Shown one piece after another: positions 37,689-46,348 of a stretch of 52,843 bases of DNA. Position 1 is the stretch's first letter; every line of letters starts with the position of its first letter. Made by a program: the position numbers and the translations under genes. Source of the stretch: Solimonas sp036405815 (GTDB lineage: Bacteria > Pseudomonadota > Gammaproteobacteria > Nevskiales > Nevskiaceae). The notes under the pieces were generated by a model. The model was given only the letters and a program-made list of their open reading frames with translations, had not been told where the DNA came from and did not search any database. The stretch is from assembly GCA_036405815.1 (NCBI GenBank), contig DASWWX010000028.1, positions 1-52,843 of the forward strand, read 5' to 3'.

Positions 37689-40600
37689 GCGCGCACCCCC
37701 TGGGCCGGGCGACGGGCCCGGAAGCGTTCGACCGCGCCCTGGATCAGCACGTAGAACACCGGCACCAGGAAGATGCCGAAGATCGTGGCGCCAAACATGC
37801 CCCATACCGCGACCGTGCCGAGCACCTGGCGCGCGGCAGCGCCGGCGCCGCTGGCGATCATCATCGGCACCGCGCCGAGGATGAACGCGAACGAGGTCAT
37901 CAGGATCGGCCGCAGGCGCAGGCGCGCGGCCGCCACCGCGGCTTCCATCAGGGGTTTGCCGCGTTCGTACTCGAGCTTGGCGAACTCGACGATCAGGATC
38001 GCGTTCTTGGCGGCTAGGCCGACCAGCATGACCAGACCGATCTGCGCATAGATGTCGTTGGCCATGCCGCGCGAGGCCAGTGCGGCGAACGCGCCGAAGA
38101 TCGCGAACGGAATCGACAGCAGCACCGCGAACGGTACCGCCCAGCTCTCGTACAGCGCCGCCAGCACCAGGAACACGAAAATCACCGCCGCCGCGAAGAT
38201 GTACGGCGTCTGGCCAGCCGAGCGTTTTTCCTGGTAGACCACGCCAGCCCACTCGTAGCCGTAGCCGGGCGGCAGGTCGGCGGCGACGCGCTCCATCGCC
38301 GCCGAGGCATCACCCGAACTGACGCCCGGCGCCGCCGCGCCCATGATCGTCACCGCGCGGAATACGTTGAAGCGTTCGATGTAGTCCGGCGTCTGCTTGG
38401 TGCGGATCGTCACCAGCGTCGACAGCGGCACCATGTCGCCGCCCGCCGAGCGCACGTAGAGCTGGTTCACTGCTTCGGGCACTGCGCGTGCGCCGGCCTC
38501 GGCCTGCATGGTCACGCGATAGGTGCGGCCGTATAGATTGAAGTCGTTGACATAGGAGCCGCCGAAGAAGGTCTGCAGCGACGAGAAGATCGCGGAGATC
38601 GGGATGCCCAGCGTCTTGGCGCGCTCACGGTCGATGACATATTCGATCTGCGGCGTCTCGGCGCTGAACTGCGTGAACACGCGCGTCAGTTCCGGCTGCT
38701 GCTGCGCACGCGACACGAGGTCCTGCGTCGCCTCGATCAAACCTGGCAGATCGCCGCCGCCGCGCGCCTGCAGCACGAAGTCGAAACCACCGGCCGAGCC
38801 GATGCCCGGGATCGCCGCGGGATTGATGACGACGAAGCTCGCCTCGCGGATCGCGCCGAGCTGTCGGTTGAGTTCACCCAACACATGCTGAGCACTGTCC
38901 TCGCGATCCTCCCAGGGCTTCAGCACCAGAAACAGGGTTGCCGTCGACGGCGAGGCCACGCCGCTGAGCAGCGAGATGCCGCTGATCGCGATCGAGCTTT
39001 CCATCGCCGGCATCTGCTCGGTCACCGAGCGCACGCGCGACAGCACCGCGTCGGTGCGCTGGATCGATGCGCCGGCAGGCAGGGTCACCGCCACCAGCAG
39101 ATAGCCTTGGTCCTCTTCAGGCACAAAGCCGGTCGGTCGCGACGCCACCAGCCAGCCGGTGGCCAGGATCACTGCCGCGAACACGGTCAGCCCGATCGCC
39201 GAGCGGCGGATCCCACGCTGCACCGAGTCGGTGTAGCGCTCGGTACCGCGCTTGAACGCGAGGTTGAACCAGGCGAAGAAGCCGCCGAGCGGGCCACGCC
39301 AGTGCGACTGCGAGGTCGGGCGCAGCAGCAGCGCACACAGCGCCGGCGTGAAGGTCAGCGCGATCAGCGCCGAGATCAGCACCGAGGTCGATAGCGTCAG
39401 CGCGAACTGGCGGTAGAACTCGCCGGTCAGGCCCGGCAGGAACGCCACCGGCACGAACACCGCCGTCAGCACCAGCGCAATCGCGATGACCGGATTGGAG
39501 ACGTCGCGCATCGCCGCCTGTGCCGCGTCGCGCGGCGACAGGCCGTGCGAGTCCATCTTCTCGGTAATCGCCTCGACGACGACGATGGCATCGTCGACCA
39601 CCAGACCGATGGCGAGAATCAACGCGAACAAGGTCAGCGTGTTGATCGAGAATCCGAGCGCGACGAAGGCGCTGAACGCGCCGACGAGCGCGATCGGCAC
39701 CGTCAGCATCGGGATCAGCGTCGCGCGCCAGCTTTCCAGGAATACGAACACGACCAGCAGCACCAGCAGACCCGCTTCGAACAAGGTCTTGATCACCTCC
39801 CGCATCGACTCCGAAACAAAGAAAGTCGTATCGAACGGGATCGAGTAGGTGATGCCCTCGGGGAAACTCTGCGACAACTCCTCCATCGTCTTGCGCACGC
39901 CAGCGGCGACGTCAAGCGCGTTGGCATCGGCCGACTGGAAGATGCCGATGTTGGCGACGGGCTCGCCGTTGAGGCGGCTGGAGCGCGTGTAATCGGTCGC
40001 GGCCAGTTCGACGCGGGCGATGTCGCGCAGCTTGACGATGGACCCGTCGTTCTTGGCACGCACGACGATGTTCTCGTACTCGGCCGGATCGCTGAGGCGG
40101 CCGCGCACGCTGACCGCGTACTGCTTTTGCTGACCTTCCGGCGCCGGCTCGGCGCCGATCGTGCCGGCCGGCGCCACCACGTTCTGTTCCTGCAGTACTG
40201 CCGAGACGTCCTGCGTAGTCACGCCCAGGCGCGCCATCTTCTCGGGATCGAGCCAGATGCGCATGCCGTAGTCGCGCGCACCGAATACCGTCACCTGGCC
40301 CACACCAGGAATGCGCGCCAGCGCGTCGTAGATATTGAGCGTCGAGTAGTTCGACAGGAACAGGTAGTCGAAACGCGGATCGGTGGCGCGCAGCGCGACG
40401 AACAGCAGCGGCTGCGGCTGACGCTTGACCACGGTCACGCCCTGGCGGACCACTTCCTGCGGCAGGCTGCGCTGCGCGATCGCGACGCGGTTCTGCACCT
40501 CGACCGCCGCCAGGTCCTGGTTGGTCCCGACCTCGAAGGTGACGTTGAGCGTGTAAGAGCCGTCGTTGCCGCTCTTGCTGCTCATGAACAGCATGTTCGG

Positions 40601-40816
40601 CGCGCCGTTGACCTGCTGCTCGATCGGCGCCGCCACCGATTGCTCCACCGTCGCCGCATCGGCGCCGGGGAAGCTGGTGGTGACGACGATCGACGGCGGC
40701 GTGATCGGCGGATAGCGCGCGATCGGCAGCTGCGTCAGCGCGATTGCGCCGGCCAGCGTGATGATGATCGCCAGAACCGTCGCGAAGATCGGGCGATCGA
40801 TGAAGAACTGGCTCAC
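37685..40816 (-). CDS. RND multidrug efflux transporter (HAE1 family)
   Basis: 1043 residues, standard length for AcrB/MexB-type pumps with 12 membrane segments and two large periplasmic loops. The start MSQFFIDRPIFATVLAIII and the TM4 proton-relay pair in GLVVDDAIVVVEA, with the partner Lys in GLAAKNAILIVEFA, are present. It exports hydrophobic drugs, solvents or lipids using the proton gradient. It overlaps its neighbours by 4 bases on each side (ATGA), giving the order adaptor-pump-channel. The MarR gene divergent from the operon is the likely regulator. Confidence 0.96.
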   Translation of the reverse strand: MSQFFIDRPIFATVLAIIITLAGAIALTQLPIARYPPITPPSIVVTTSFPGADAATVEQSVAAPIEQQVNGAPNMLFMSSKSGNDGSYTLNVTFEVGTNQDLAAVEVQNRVAIAQRSLPQEVVRQGVTVVKRQPQPLLFVALRATDPRFDYLFLSNYSTLNIYDALARIPGVGQVTVFGARDYGMRIWLDPEKMARLGVTTQDVSAVLQEQNVVAPAGTIGAEPAPEGQQKQYAVSVRGRLSDPAEYENIVVRAKNDGSIVKLRDIARVELAATDYTRSSRLNGEPVANIGIFQSADANALDVAAGVRKTMEELSQSFPEGITYSIPFDTTFFVSESMREVIKTLFEAGLLVLLVVFVFLESWRATLIPMLTVPIALVGAFSAFVALGFSINTLTLFALILAIGLVVDDAIVVVEAITEKMDSHGLSPRDAAQAAMRDVSNPVIAIALVLTAVFVPVAFLPGLTGEFYRQFALTLSTSVLISALIALTFTPALCALLLRPTSQSHWRGPLGGFFAWFNLAFKRGTERYTDSVQRGIRRSAIGLTVFAAVILATGWLVASRPTGFVPEEDQGYLLVAVTLPAGASIQRTDAVLSRVRSVTEQMPAMESSIAISGISLLSGVASPSTATLFLVLKPWEDREDSAQHVLGELNRQLGAIREASFVVINPAAIPGIGSAGGFDFVLQARGGGDLPGLIEATQDLVSRAQQQPELTRVFTQFSAETPQIEYVIDRERAKTLGIPISAIFSSLQTFFGGSYVNDFNLYGRTYRVTMQAEAGARAVPEAVNQLYVRSAGGDMVPLSTLVTIRTKQTPDYIERFNVFRAVTIMGAAAPGVSSGDASAAMERVAADLPPGYGYEWAGVVYQEKRSAGQTPYIFAAAVIFVFLVLAALYESWAVPFAVLLSIPFAIFGAFAALASRGMANDIYAQIGLVMLVGLAAKNAILIVEFAKLEYERGKPLMEAAVAAARLRLRPILMTSFAFILGAVPMMIASGAGAAARQVLGTVAVWGMFGATIFGIFLVPVFYVLIQGAVERFRARRPAQGVRA

Positions 40817-41961
40817 GGCGCCGCTCCGCCGGCTGCGTCGCTAGGCGGCAGGGGCTCCACCGGCGCGCCCGGCTTCAGGCGCTGATAGCCGTCGACGATC
40901 ACGCGGGCACCCGGTTCCAGTCCCTCCTCCACCAGCCAGTCGCTGCCGATGCGCGCGCCCATGCGCACGTCGCGCCGCTGCGCCTTGCTCTCGCCATCGA
41001 CCACCCACAGCGACGTCTTGCCCTGCAGCTCCTGCACGGCGCGCTGCGGCACCAGCAGCGCGTCGTTGAGCCGGTCGGCGGCCACGACCACGCGCGCGAA
41101 CTGGCCGGAGCGCAGCTGGCCGTCGGGGTTGGCGACCTCGAGCCGGATCGGCAGCGTGCCGGTCTGGCGATCCACCGCCGCGTCGATGAAGTTGAGCCGC
41201 GCCGGTTGCGCGTACTTGGAGCCATCGGCCAGACGGATGCTGAACACATCGGCATCGCCGCTGCCGTTCTCGCCCCGCTCCGCCGGCAGGCGACCAAAGC
41301 GCTGCTGCAGTTCCAGCATGCGGCGCTCGCTGATGCTGAAGTTCACGTAGACCGGATCCGCGTCGTAGACGGTGGTCAGCAAGGATTGGTAGGCCGTGAC
41401 CAGGCCGCCGACGCGAAACTGCGCGCGGCCGACCACGCCATCCACCGGCGCGGTCACGGTGGTGTAGTCCAGATTCAGCTCAGCGGTCTTGACCGTGGCA
41501 CGCGCGGCCTGCACCGCCGCACGGCCGGCGCTTTCGCGCGCGGTCACCGCGTCGAGTTCCTGCTGGCTGACGGCGTTGAGTTCCGACAAGGGCTGCACGC
41601 GCGCCAGATCGCGCTGCGCCTGCTGCAGGCCCGACTCGGCCTGCGCCAGCGCTGCCTTGGCCTGCTCCAGCGCGGCGACATACGGCTGCCGGTCGATCGC
41701 GAACAGCACCTGCCCTTTCTTCACTGCCTCGCCTTCCACCGCCACCTGCTTCTCGAGCAGGCCGCCGACGCGAGGACGAATCTCGACCGTATTGGAGGCG
41801 TCGATCTGCGCGACGTACTCGACCTCCACCGTCGCCGGCCGCGGCTGGATCTCGGCGACGACCACCTTGGTCGGCGGCGGCGGTGGCGGCTCCGCGCCGC
41901 CACAGGCGACCAGCACCAGCGACAACGACAGGCACCACGGCAGCGTCGAACGGATGGACAT
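40813..41961 (-). CDS. RND efflux periplasmic adaptor (membrane fusion protein)
   Basis: 382 residues from the ATG at 41961. Signal MSIRSTLPWCLSLSLVLVAC ends in lipobox LVAC, followed by a Pro-rich linker. The family order is visible: barrel-sandwich hybrid half (EIRPRVGGLLEKQVAVEGE), coiled-coil hairpin (QAKAALAQAESGLQQAQRDL), second lipoyl half (TVTAPVDGVVGRAQFRVGG) and beta-barrel domains. It links pump and outer-membrane channel. It is the first gene of the operon; its start lies about 50 bases from the MarR operator-like palindrome. Confidence 0.95.
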   Translation of the reverse strand: MSIRSTLPWCLSLSLVLVACGGAEPPPPPPTKVVVAEIQPRPATVEVEYVAQIDASNTVEIRPRVGGLLEKQVAVEGEAVKKGQVLFAIDRQPYVAALEQAKAALAQAESGLQQAQRDLARVQPLSELNAVSQQELDAVTARESAGRAAVQAARATVKTAELNLDYTTVTAPVDGVVGRAQFRVGGLVTAYQSLLTTVYDADPVYVNFSISERRMLELQQRFGRLPAERGENGSGDADVFSIRLADGSKYAQPARLNFIDAAVDRQTGTLPIRLEVANPDGQLRSGQFARVVVAADRLNDALLVPQRAVQELQGKTSLWVVDGESKAQRRDVRMGARIGSDWLVEEGLEPGARVIVDGYQRLKPGAPVEPLPPSDAAGGAAP

Positions 41962-42011
41962 TGAGGAAGGCTCCGGGGTGCGAGGTTGCGGCAACAGGCG
42001 GCAAATGTTAG

Positions 42012-42034
42012 CTTGCTAATTATTAGTCAGCAAG
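42012..42034. promoter_or_regulatory. Putative MarR operator between adaptor and regulator genes
   Basis: Inverted repeat CTTGCT...AGCAAG (6-bp arms, 11-base spacer), containing an inner palindrome CTAATTATTAG at 42016-42026. The AT-rich island stands out in this GC-rich DNA and sits in the 92-base gap shared by both divergent genes. Confidence 0.7.
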
Positions 42035-42053
42035 TTGAATCCACTGCCCGTCG

Positions 42054-42554
42054 ATGACGCCGTCCTGTCCGGCACAAAGTTTTGGCTATCTGGTCCGCGA
42101 CGTTTCGGTCCTGTGGCGCACGCTAGTCGATCGCCGCCTCGAACCGATGGGTTTGTCGGCCGCGCGCTGGCAGCCGCTGGTGGTGCTCTACCGCGCCGAC
42201 GAGCCGTTGACACAGACCATGCTGGCCGGCGCCCTGGACATCGAGGCACCGACCCTGGTGCGGCTGCTCGACCGCCTCAGCCGCGACGGCTGGGTCGAGC
42301 GACGTCACTGCCCCAACGACCGCCGCGCTTACCACGTCGTGCTGACGCCGAAGGCCGAAGCGACCTGCGCCGAGATCGAGCAGGTGCTCGAAGCCACACG
42401 ACGCGAAGTGTTGAGCCCGCTGAACAAGCAGGAAGTGCTGGCCTGCGTCGACGCGATGGAACGCGTGCGCACGCAGGCGCTGTCGCTGATCCACGACGGC
42501 GCACCGCCGCCGGACAGCCCGCTGACCGCGGTGCTGCGCCGGCCGCGACGCTGA
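42054..42554 (+). CDS. MarR family transcriptional regulator
   Basis: 166 residues. The winged helix-turn-helix is clear: LSAARWQPLVVLYRADEPLT, LAGALDIEAPTLVRLLDRLS (recognition region) and the wing GWVERRHCPNDRRAYHVVLT. N- and C-terminal helices form the dimer. MarR proteins are released from DNA by phenolic or hydrophobic ligands. It is divergent from the RND operon and probably represses it and itself. No clear Shine-Dalgarno at the ATG. Confidence 0.92.
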   Translation: MTPSCPAQSFGYLVRDVSVLWRTLVDRRLEPMGLSAARWQPLVVLYRADEPLTQTMLAGALDIEAPTLVRLLDRLSRDGWVERRHCPNDRRAYHVVLTPKAEATCAEIEQVLEATRREVLSPLNKQEVLACVDAMERVRTQALSLIHDGAPPPDSPLTAVLRRPRR

Positions 42555-42568
42555 TACCGATATCGGCG

Positions 42569-42590
42569 CGCGCCGCAGCTCAGCGGCGCG
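42569..42590. terminator. GC-rich hairpin between convergent marR and S46 peptidase genes
   Basis: CGCGCCGC / GCGGCGCG (8 bp) with loop AGCTCA, overlapping the last codons of the peptidase. No T tract, so its role as a terminator is uncertain. Confidence 0.4.
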
Positions 42591-44616
42591 TCAGCTCGCG
42601 CACCAGGCCGCTGGCACCGTAGACCTTGTCCAGCGCTTCAAGAATCGCAGCGCTGTGCACCGCCACCGTGCGGTTGAGACGTTCGTCGTAGACGTAGCTG
42701 CCGCCGATCGAGTGGATGTTGCCGTCGAAGGCCAGCCCCACGATCTCACCCTTGCGATTGATCAGCGGACTGCCGGAGTTGCCACCGGTGATGTCGTTGG
42801 TGGTGACGAAGTTGAACGGCGTATCGAGCTTCAGGCGCGGCTTGGCGTCCAGCCAGGACTTCGGCAGCGCGTAAGGATCAAAGCCGGTGGCGCGCGCGTA
42901 CAGGCCGGCGAAGTCGGTGAACGGCGCGATCGCACGACCCTTCTCCTCCCAGCCGCGCACCTCGCCGTAGGACAGGCGCAGCGTGAACGTCGCGTCCGGG
43001 TAGACGTTGGTGCCCAGCGCCTCGAAGCGCTGCCTGGCGATCACGGCCGCGTTCTTGGTCTCGACCCCCTCAACGCGCGACTCGTACTTGCCGCGCAATT
43101 CGCGCGACACCGCGTCGACCGCGCGCGCCAGCACGATGAACGGGTCCTTGGACTGCGCGATCGCCTCGACGCCCCCCTTCCACAGACGCTCGCGCTCGGC
43201 GGCATCGCCCAGCCGCGTGCCCTGCACCAGCCGCGCCGCCAGCGCATCCGGCGATTCGTGCTTGAGCACCAGCTTGACCAGCGGATCGTCGACGCCCAGC
43301 ACCTCGCGCAGCTTGGCCAGCGACCATGCCAGCTTGGCGGTCTCGTATTCGGGATAGACCGGCGCCTTGGACAACAGCGTCTGCTGCAGGCGCGGCAGCG
43401 CCGCGTCCTGATACTCCGGCAGACGGCGATCGTTGGGCTTGGCGCGTTCGTCGGCAGCGCGAACCAGGTTCCGTGCGAACCCGTAGTACTGCGAATAGAA
43501 CGCGCGACGGCCCTCGATCATCTGGTAGCTGGCCTCCATGTCGCGCCAGGCGCGCTGTGCAGCGGCAATCGCATCCCAGGCCTCGCCGGAGGCCGCCGTC
43601 TTGCGCAGCTCCGCTTCCTCGCTGCGCTTGCGCGCGAACACCTCGGGATCGAGCAACGCCGCCAGTTCGCCGCGATAGACCTTGTAGCTGTTCTCGGTGA
43701 AGGTCAGATCCGACTGCGCCTGGCGCGTGGCCTCGCTACCGATGCGGCTGTACTGCGCCAGCATCGCGCGGCGCTCGGCCAGGTACAGCAGCGTGTTGAT
43801 CAGATCCACATCGCGCAATCGTTCGAGCTGCGCCACCGTGAGCTGGCGCTCCGTGGAGCCCGGATGGCCGGTCACCATCGTCAGCTCGCCCGCCTTGGCG
43901 CCGGCGCGATTGATGCGGAAGTAGTGGTCCGTGGATGCCGGCGCGTCCTTCTCGTAGGCACGCAACAGCGCCATATCGAGGTTGTAGCGCGGGAAGTTGA
44001 AGTTATCCGGGTCGCCGCCAAAGAAGCCGCTCGCGTATTCCGGCGAGAACGCCAGGCGCACATCCTGGTAGCGGTGGTAGCGATACAGATGATGCCGCCC
44101 GCCCGCATACAGCTCGACCACATCGCAGCGCCGTGTCGCCGCCGCATCGCCCAGGCACTCGGACGTGATCCGCGCCTGCTCGGCATTCTTGGCATCGACA
44201 TAGGCCTGACCGGACAAGCCTTCCGTGGCCCTGGTGATGCGCGCGCTGACGTCGGTGGTCTCGTCGAGCCGGTTCAGCTCGACCGCGGGGCAGCGCAGCT
44301 CCTCGTTGCGCGCCTTGGCGACGAAACCCTGGTTGACGTAGTCCCGCTCCGCACTGGACAGCTCCTGCACGCAGCCGATCACGCAATGCGCATTGGTCAG
44401 CACCAGCCCGTCCGGCGAGACGAAGGAACCGGAGCACCCGCCCGCCAACCGCACCGAGGATTTCATCGCATGTTCGACCCAGGCCGCGTCCGGCTCGAAG
44501 CCGTAGGCCTGCTTGAGCGCGGCGCGCGGCAGGTTGTCGAGCGTCCACATGCCTTCGGCGGCGAGGGACGGCAATGCGAGGCTGCTCAAGGCGAGAAAAG
44601 CGAAGGCGCGAGTCAT
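42580..44616 (-). CDS. S46 family dipeptidyl-peptidase (DPP7/DPP11-like)
   Basis: 678 residues with signal peptide ALPSLAA|EGMW. The S46 opening EGMWTLDNLP, catalytic His in GLVLTNAHCV, the Asp in FNFPRYNLDMALLR and the Ser in DITGGNSGSPLIN are all present. S46 enzymes release dipeptides from peptide N-termini in the periplasm. The segment GLAFDGN has Gly where, as I recall, DPP11-type enzymes specific for Asp/Glu carry Arg, so DPP7-like preference for hydrophobic residues is favoured. It would supply amino acids from peptides, relevant to the leucine dehydrogenase elsewhere in the window. Confidence 0.93.
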   Translation of the reverse strand: MTRAFAFLALSSLALPSLAAEGMWTLDNLPRAALKQAYGFEPDAAWVEHAMKSSVRLAGGCSGSFVSPDGLVLTNAHCVIGCVQELSSAERDYVNQGFVAKARNEELRCPAVELNRLDETTDVSARITRATEGLSGQAYVDAKNAEQARITSECLGDAAATRRCDVVELYAGGRHHLYRYHRYQDVRLAFSPEYASGFFGGDPDNFNFPRYNLDMALLRAYEKDAPASTDHYFRINRAGAKAGELTMVTGHPGSTERQLTVAQLERLRDVDLINTLLYLAERRAMLAQYSRIGSEATRQAQSDLTFTENSYKVYRGELAALLDPEVFARKRSEEAELRKTAASGEAWDAIAAAQRAWRDMEASYQMIEGRRAFYSQYYGFARNLVRAADERAKPNDRRLPEYQDAALPRLQQTLLSKAPVYPEYETAKLAWSLAKLREVLGVDDPLVKLVLKHESPDALAARLVQGTRLGDAAERERLWKGGVEAIAQSKDPFIVLARAVDAVSRELRGKYESRVEGVETKNAAVIARQRFEALGTNVYPDATFTLRLSYGEVRGWEEKGRAIAPFTDFAGLYARATGFDPYALPKSWLDAKPRLKLDTPFNFVTTNDITGGNSGSPLINRKGEIVGLAFDGNIHSIGGSYVYDERLNRTVAVHSAAILEALDKVYGASGLVRELTRR

Positions 44617-44679
44617 GACGGGTTCCGATCGATCAGGCTCAAGACTATCCTGACCATCGGCTCGCCGACAGAGTTCGTG

Positions 44680-45360
44680 ATGAATCCCGCCTGGATCGCT
44701 TGGGGCGCCGCCCTGCTGCCGCTGCTGGCGGTGCACACCGCCTACTGGCTGTCCGCCGATGCCGGCTACGTGCCCTGGTGCCTGCCCTATCTCGACGGCT
44801 GTACATCGATCAGCCGCGCCGCACGTCACGGCCTGCCCAATCTGCTGTTCAAGGGACTGATGCTGCCGTACGCCGCCTGGCTCGCCGCCACCTGGGCGCT
44901 GGTGTTCGTCTGGCTGCGCCTGCTGCGCCCACAAGCGCCGCGACGGACATGCACCGTGCTGATACTCGGGATCGTCGCCGCGATCTTTCTCGTGCTCTAC
45001 GCCACCTTCCTCGGCGCCGAAGGCCCGGCCTACCAGTGGCTGCGCCGCTACGGCATCACCGTGTACTTTTCGTTCACCGTGCTGGCACAGATGTTCGTCA
45101 GCGCGCTGCTGTGGCCGCTGGCAACAGTACCACGGGCATTGCGCCGGGCGATGGCGTGCCTGTGCGCGTTGCTCCTGCTGTTGGGGCTCGCCAGCCTGCC
45201 GCTGCAGCATTACGCGCACGACGCCGACGCGGCGATCGATGCGCTGGAATGGACCTACGCGCTGCTGATGATCGCGTTCTTCCCGCTGGTCGCACTGGCC
45301 TGGCAGCGCACCGGCTTTCGCCTGCGCGGCGAAATTGTCCGCAAAGCCGCGAGCCGATGA
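44680..45360 (+). CDS. Polytopic membrane protein, uncharacterised (Frag1/DRAM-like flavour)
   Basis: 226 residues with about six membrane segments, first MNPAWIAWGAALLPLLAVHT and last TYALLMIAFFPLVALAW. The motif CTSISRAARHGLPNLLFKGLM between segments 1 and 2 resembles Frag1/DRAM/Sfk1-type and related bacterial membrane proteins, as far as I recall. No transport or catalytic motif seen. The ATG is directly preceded by an in-frame GTG. It ends 31 bases before the deacetylase gene and may share its transcript. Confidence 0.7.
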   Translation: MNPAWIAWGAALLPLLAVHTAYWLSADAGYVPWCLPYLDGCTSISRAARHGLPNLLFKGLMLPYAAWLAATWALVFVWLRLLRPQAPRRTCTVLILGIVAAIFLVLYATFLGAEGPAYQWLRRYGITVYFSFTVLAQMFVSALLWPLATVPRALRRAMACLCALLLLLGLASLPLQHYAHDADAAIDALEWTYALLMIAFFPLVALAWQRTGFRLRGEIVRKAASR

Positions 45361-45391
45361 GGCCCGATGCCTGCTGCGGCAGAATGACCGC

Positions 45392-46348
45392 ATGAACATC
45401 GGCATGCCCCTGCCCGTGGCCTGGATCACGCATCCGGACTGCGCGCGCCACGAAATCGACGTCGGCCATCCGGAGTCGCCGCGACGGCTGGCGGCGATCG
45501 AGGATCGGCTGCTCGCGGCCGGCCTGCGCGATTTCATGGAGCGCCATACCGCGCCGGAAGCACCGCGCACCGCGCTCGAACGCGCACACAGCGTCGCGCA
45601 TGTGGATGCGGTGCTGGCGCAGCGCGCGCTCGGCCCCAGACGCCTGGCGGTCGATGGCGACACCGCTTACACCGAGCACACCGCCAGCGCCGCCTTGCGC
45701 GCCGCCGGCGCCGGCCTGCTGGGCGTGGACCTACTGCTCGCCGGCCGCACGCATCTGGCGTTCTGCGCGGTGCGGCCGCCCGGCCACCATGCCGAACGCG
45801 CGCGCGCGATGGGTTTCTGCTTCCTCAACAACGTCGCGATCGCCGCCTATCACGCACTCGAGCGCGGCCTGCGACGCGTCGCGATCCTCGACTTCGATGT
45901 GCACTACGGCAACGGCACAGCCGACATCGTCGGCGGCGATCCGCGCATCCTGCTGCTGTCCACCTATCAGGACCCGCTGTATCCGCACTGGCGCGGCGCA
46001 CCCCAGCACGCCAATCTCATCGACGTGCCGTTACCCGCACTGTGCAGCGGCGCCGCGTTTCGCGCGGCCGTCACCACGCACTGGCTGCCGGCGTTGGCGC
46101 AGCAGCAACCCGAACTGATCCTGGTGTCGGCCGGCTTCGACGCACACACCGCCGACCCGCTCGCCGATCTGCGCCTGCGCACCGACGACTACCGCTGGCT
46201 GGGTGCGCTGATCCGCGATGCGGCGATGGCGACCGCGCAGGGCCGCGTGCTGGTGACGCTCGAGGGCGGCTACGACCTCGATGCACTGGCGGCCAGCGTC
46301 GAAGCTTTCATCATGCCGTTCATCGGCGACGACGGCCTGCTGGCATGA
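45392..46348 (+). CDS. Histone-deacetylase-like (AcuC/HDAC family) protein deacetylase
   Basis: 318 residues. The class II-like HDAC fold motifs are complete: tandem His in PPGHHAERARAMGFC, metal ligands Asp and His in LDFDVHYGNGT, Asp in SAGFDAHTADPL and the Tyr in LEGGYDL. Such Zn (or Fe) enzymes remove acetyl groups from lysines or amines. It starts at an ATG giving MNIGMPLPVAW; a second ATG 12 bases later is possible. Its stop overlaps the start of a Pat-like acetyltransferase by ATGA, implying a paired acetylation/deacetylation module as in Bacillus acuA/acuC. Confidence 0.9.
   Translation: MNIGMPLPVAWITHPDCARHEIDVGHPESPRRLAAIEDRLLAAGLRDFMERHTAPEAPRTALERAHSVAHVDAVLAQRALGPRRLAVDGDTAYTEHTASAALRAAGAGLLGVDLLLAGRTHLAFCAVRPPGHHAERARAMGFCFLNNVAIAAYHALERGLRRVAILDFDVHYGNGTADIVGGDPRILLLSTYQDPLYPHWRGAPQHANLIDVPLPALCSGAAFRAAVTTHWLPALAQQQPELILVSAGFDAHTADPLADLRLRTDDYRWLGALIRDAAMATAQGRVLVTLEGGYDLDALAASVEAFIMPFIGDDGLLA

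Noticed and set aside
42655..44676. Long plus-strand open frame opposite the S46 peptidase
   Set aside because: Shadow of the peptidase. Only its distal end (from 44680) is a real membrane-protein gene.
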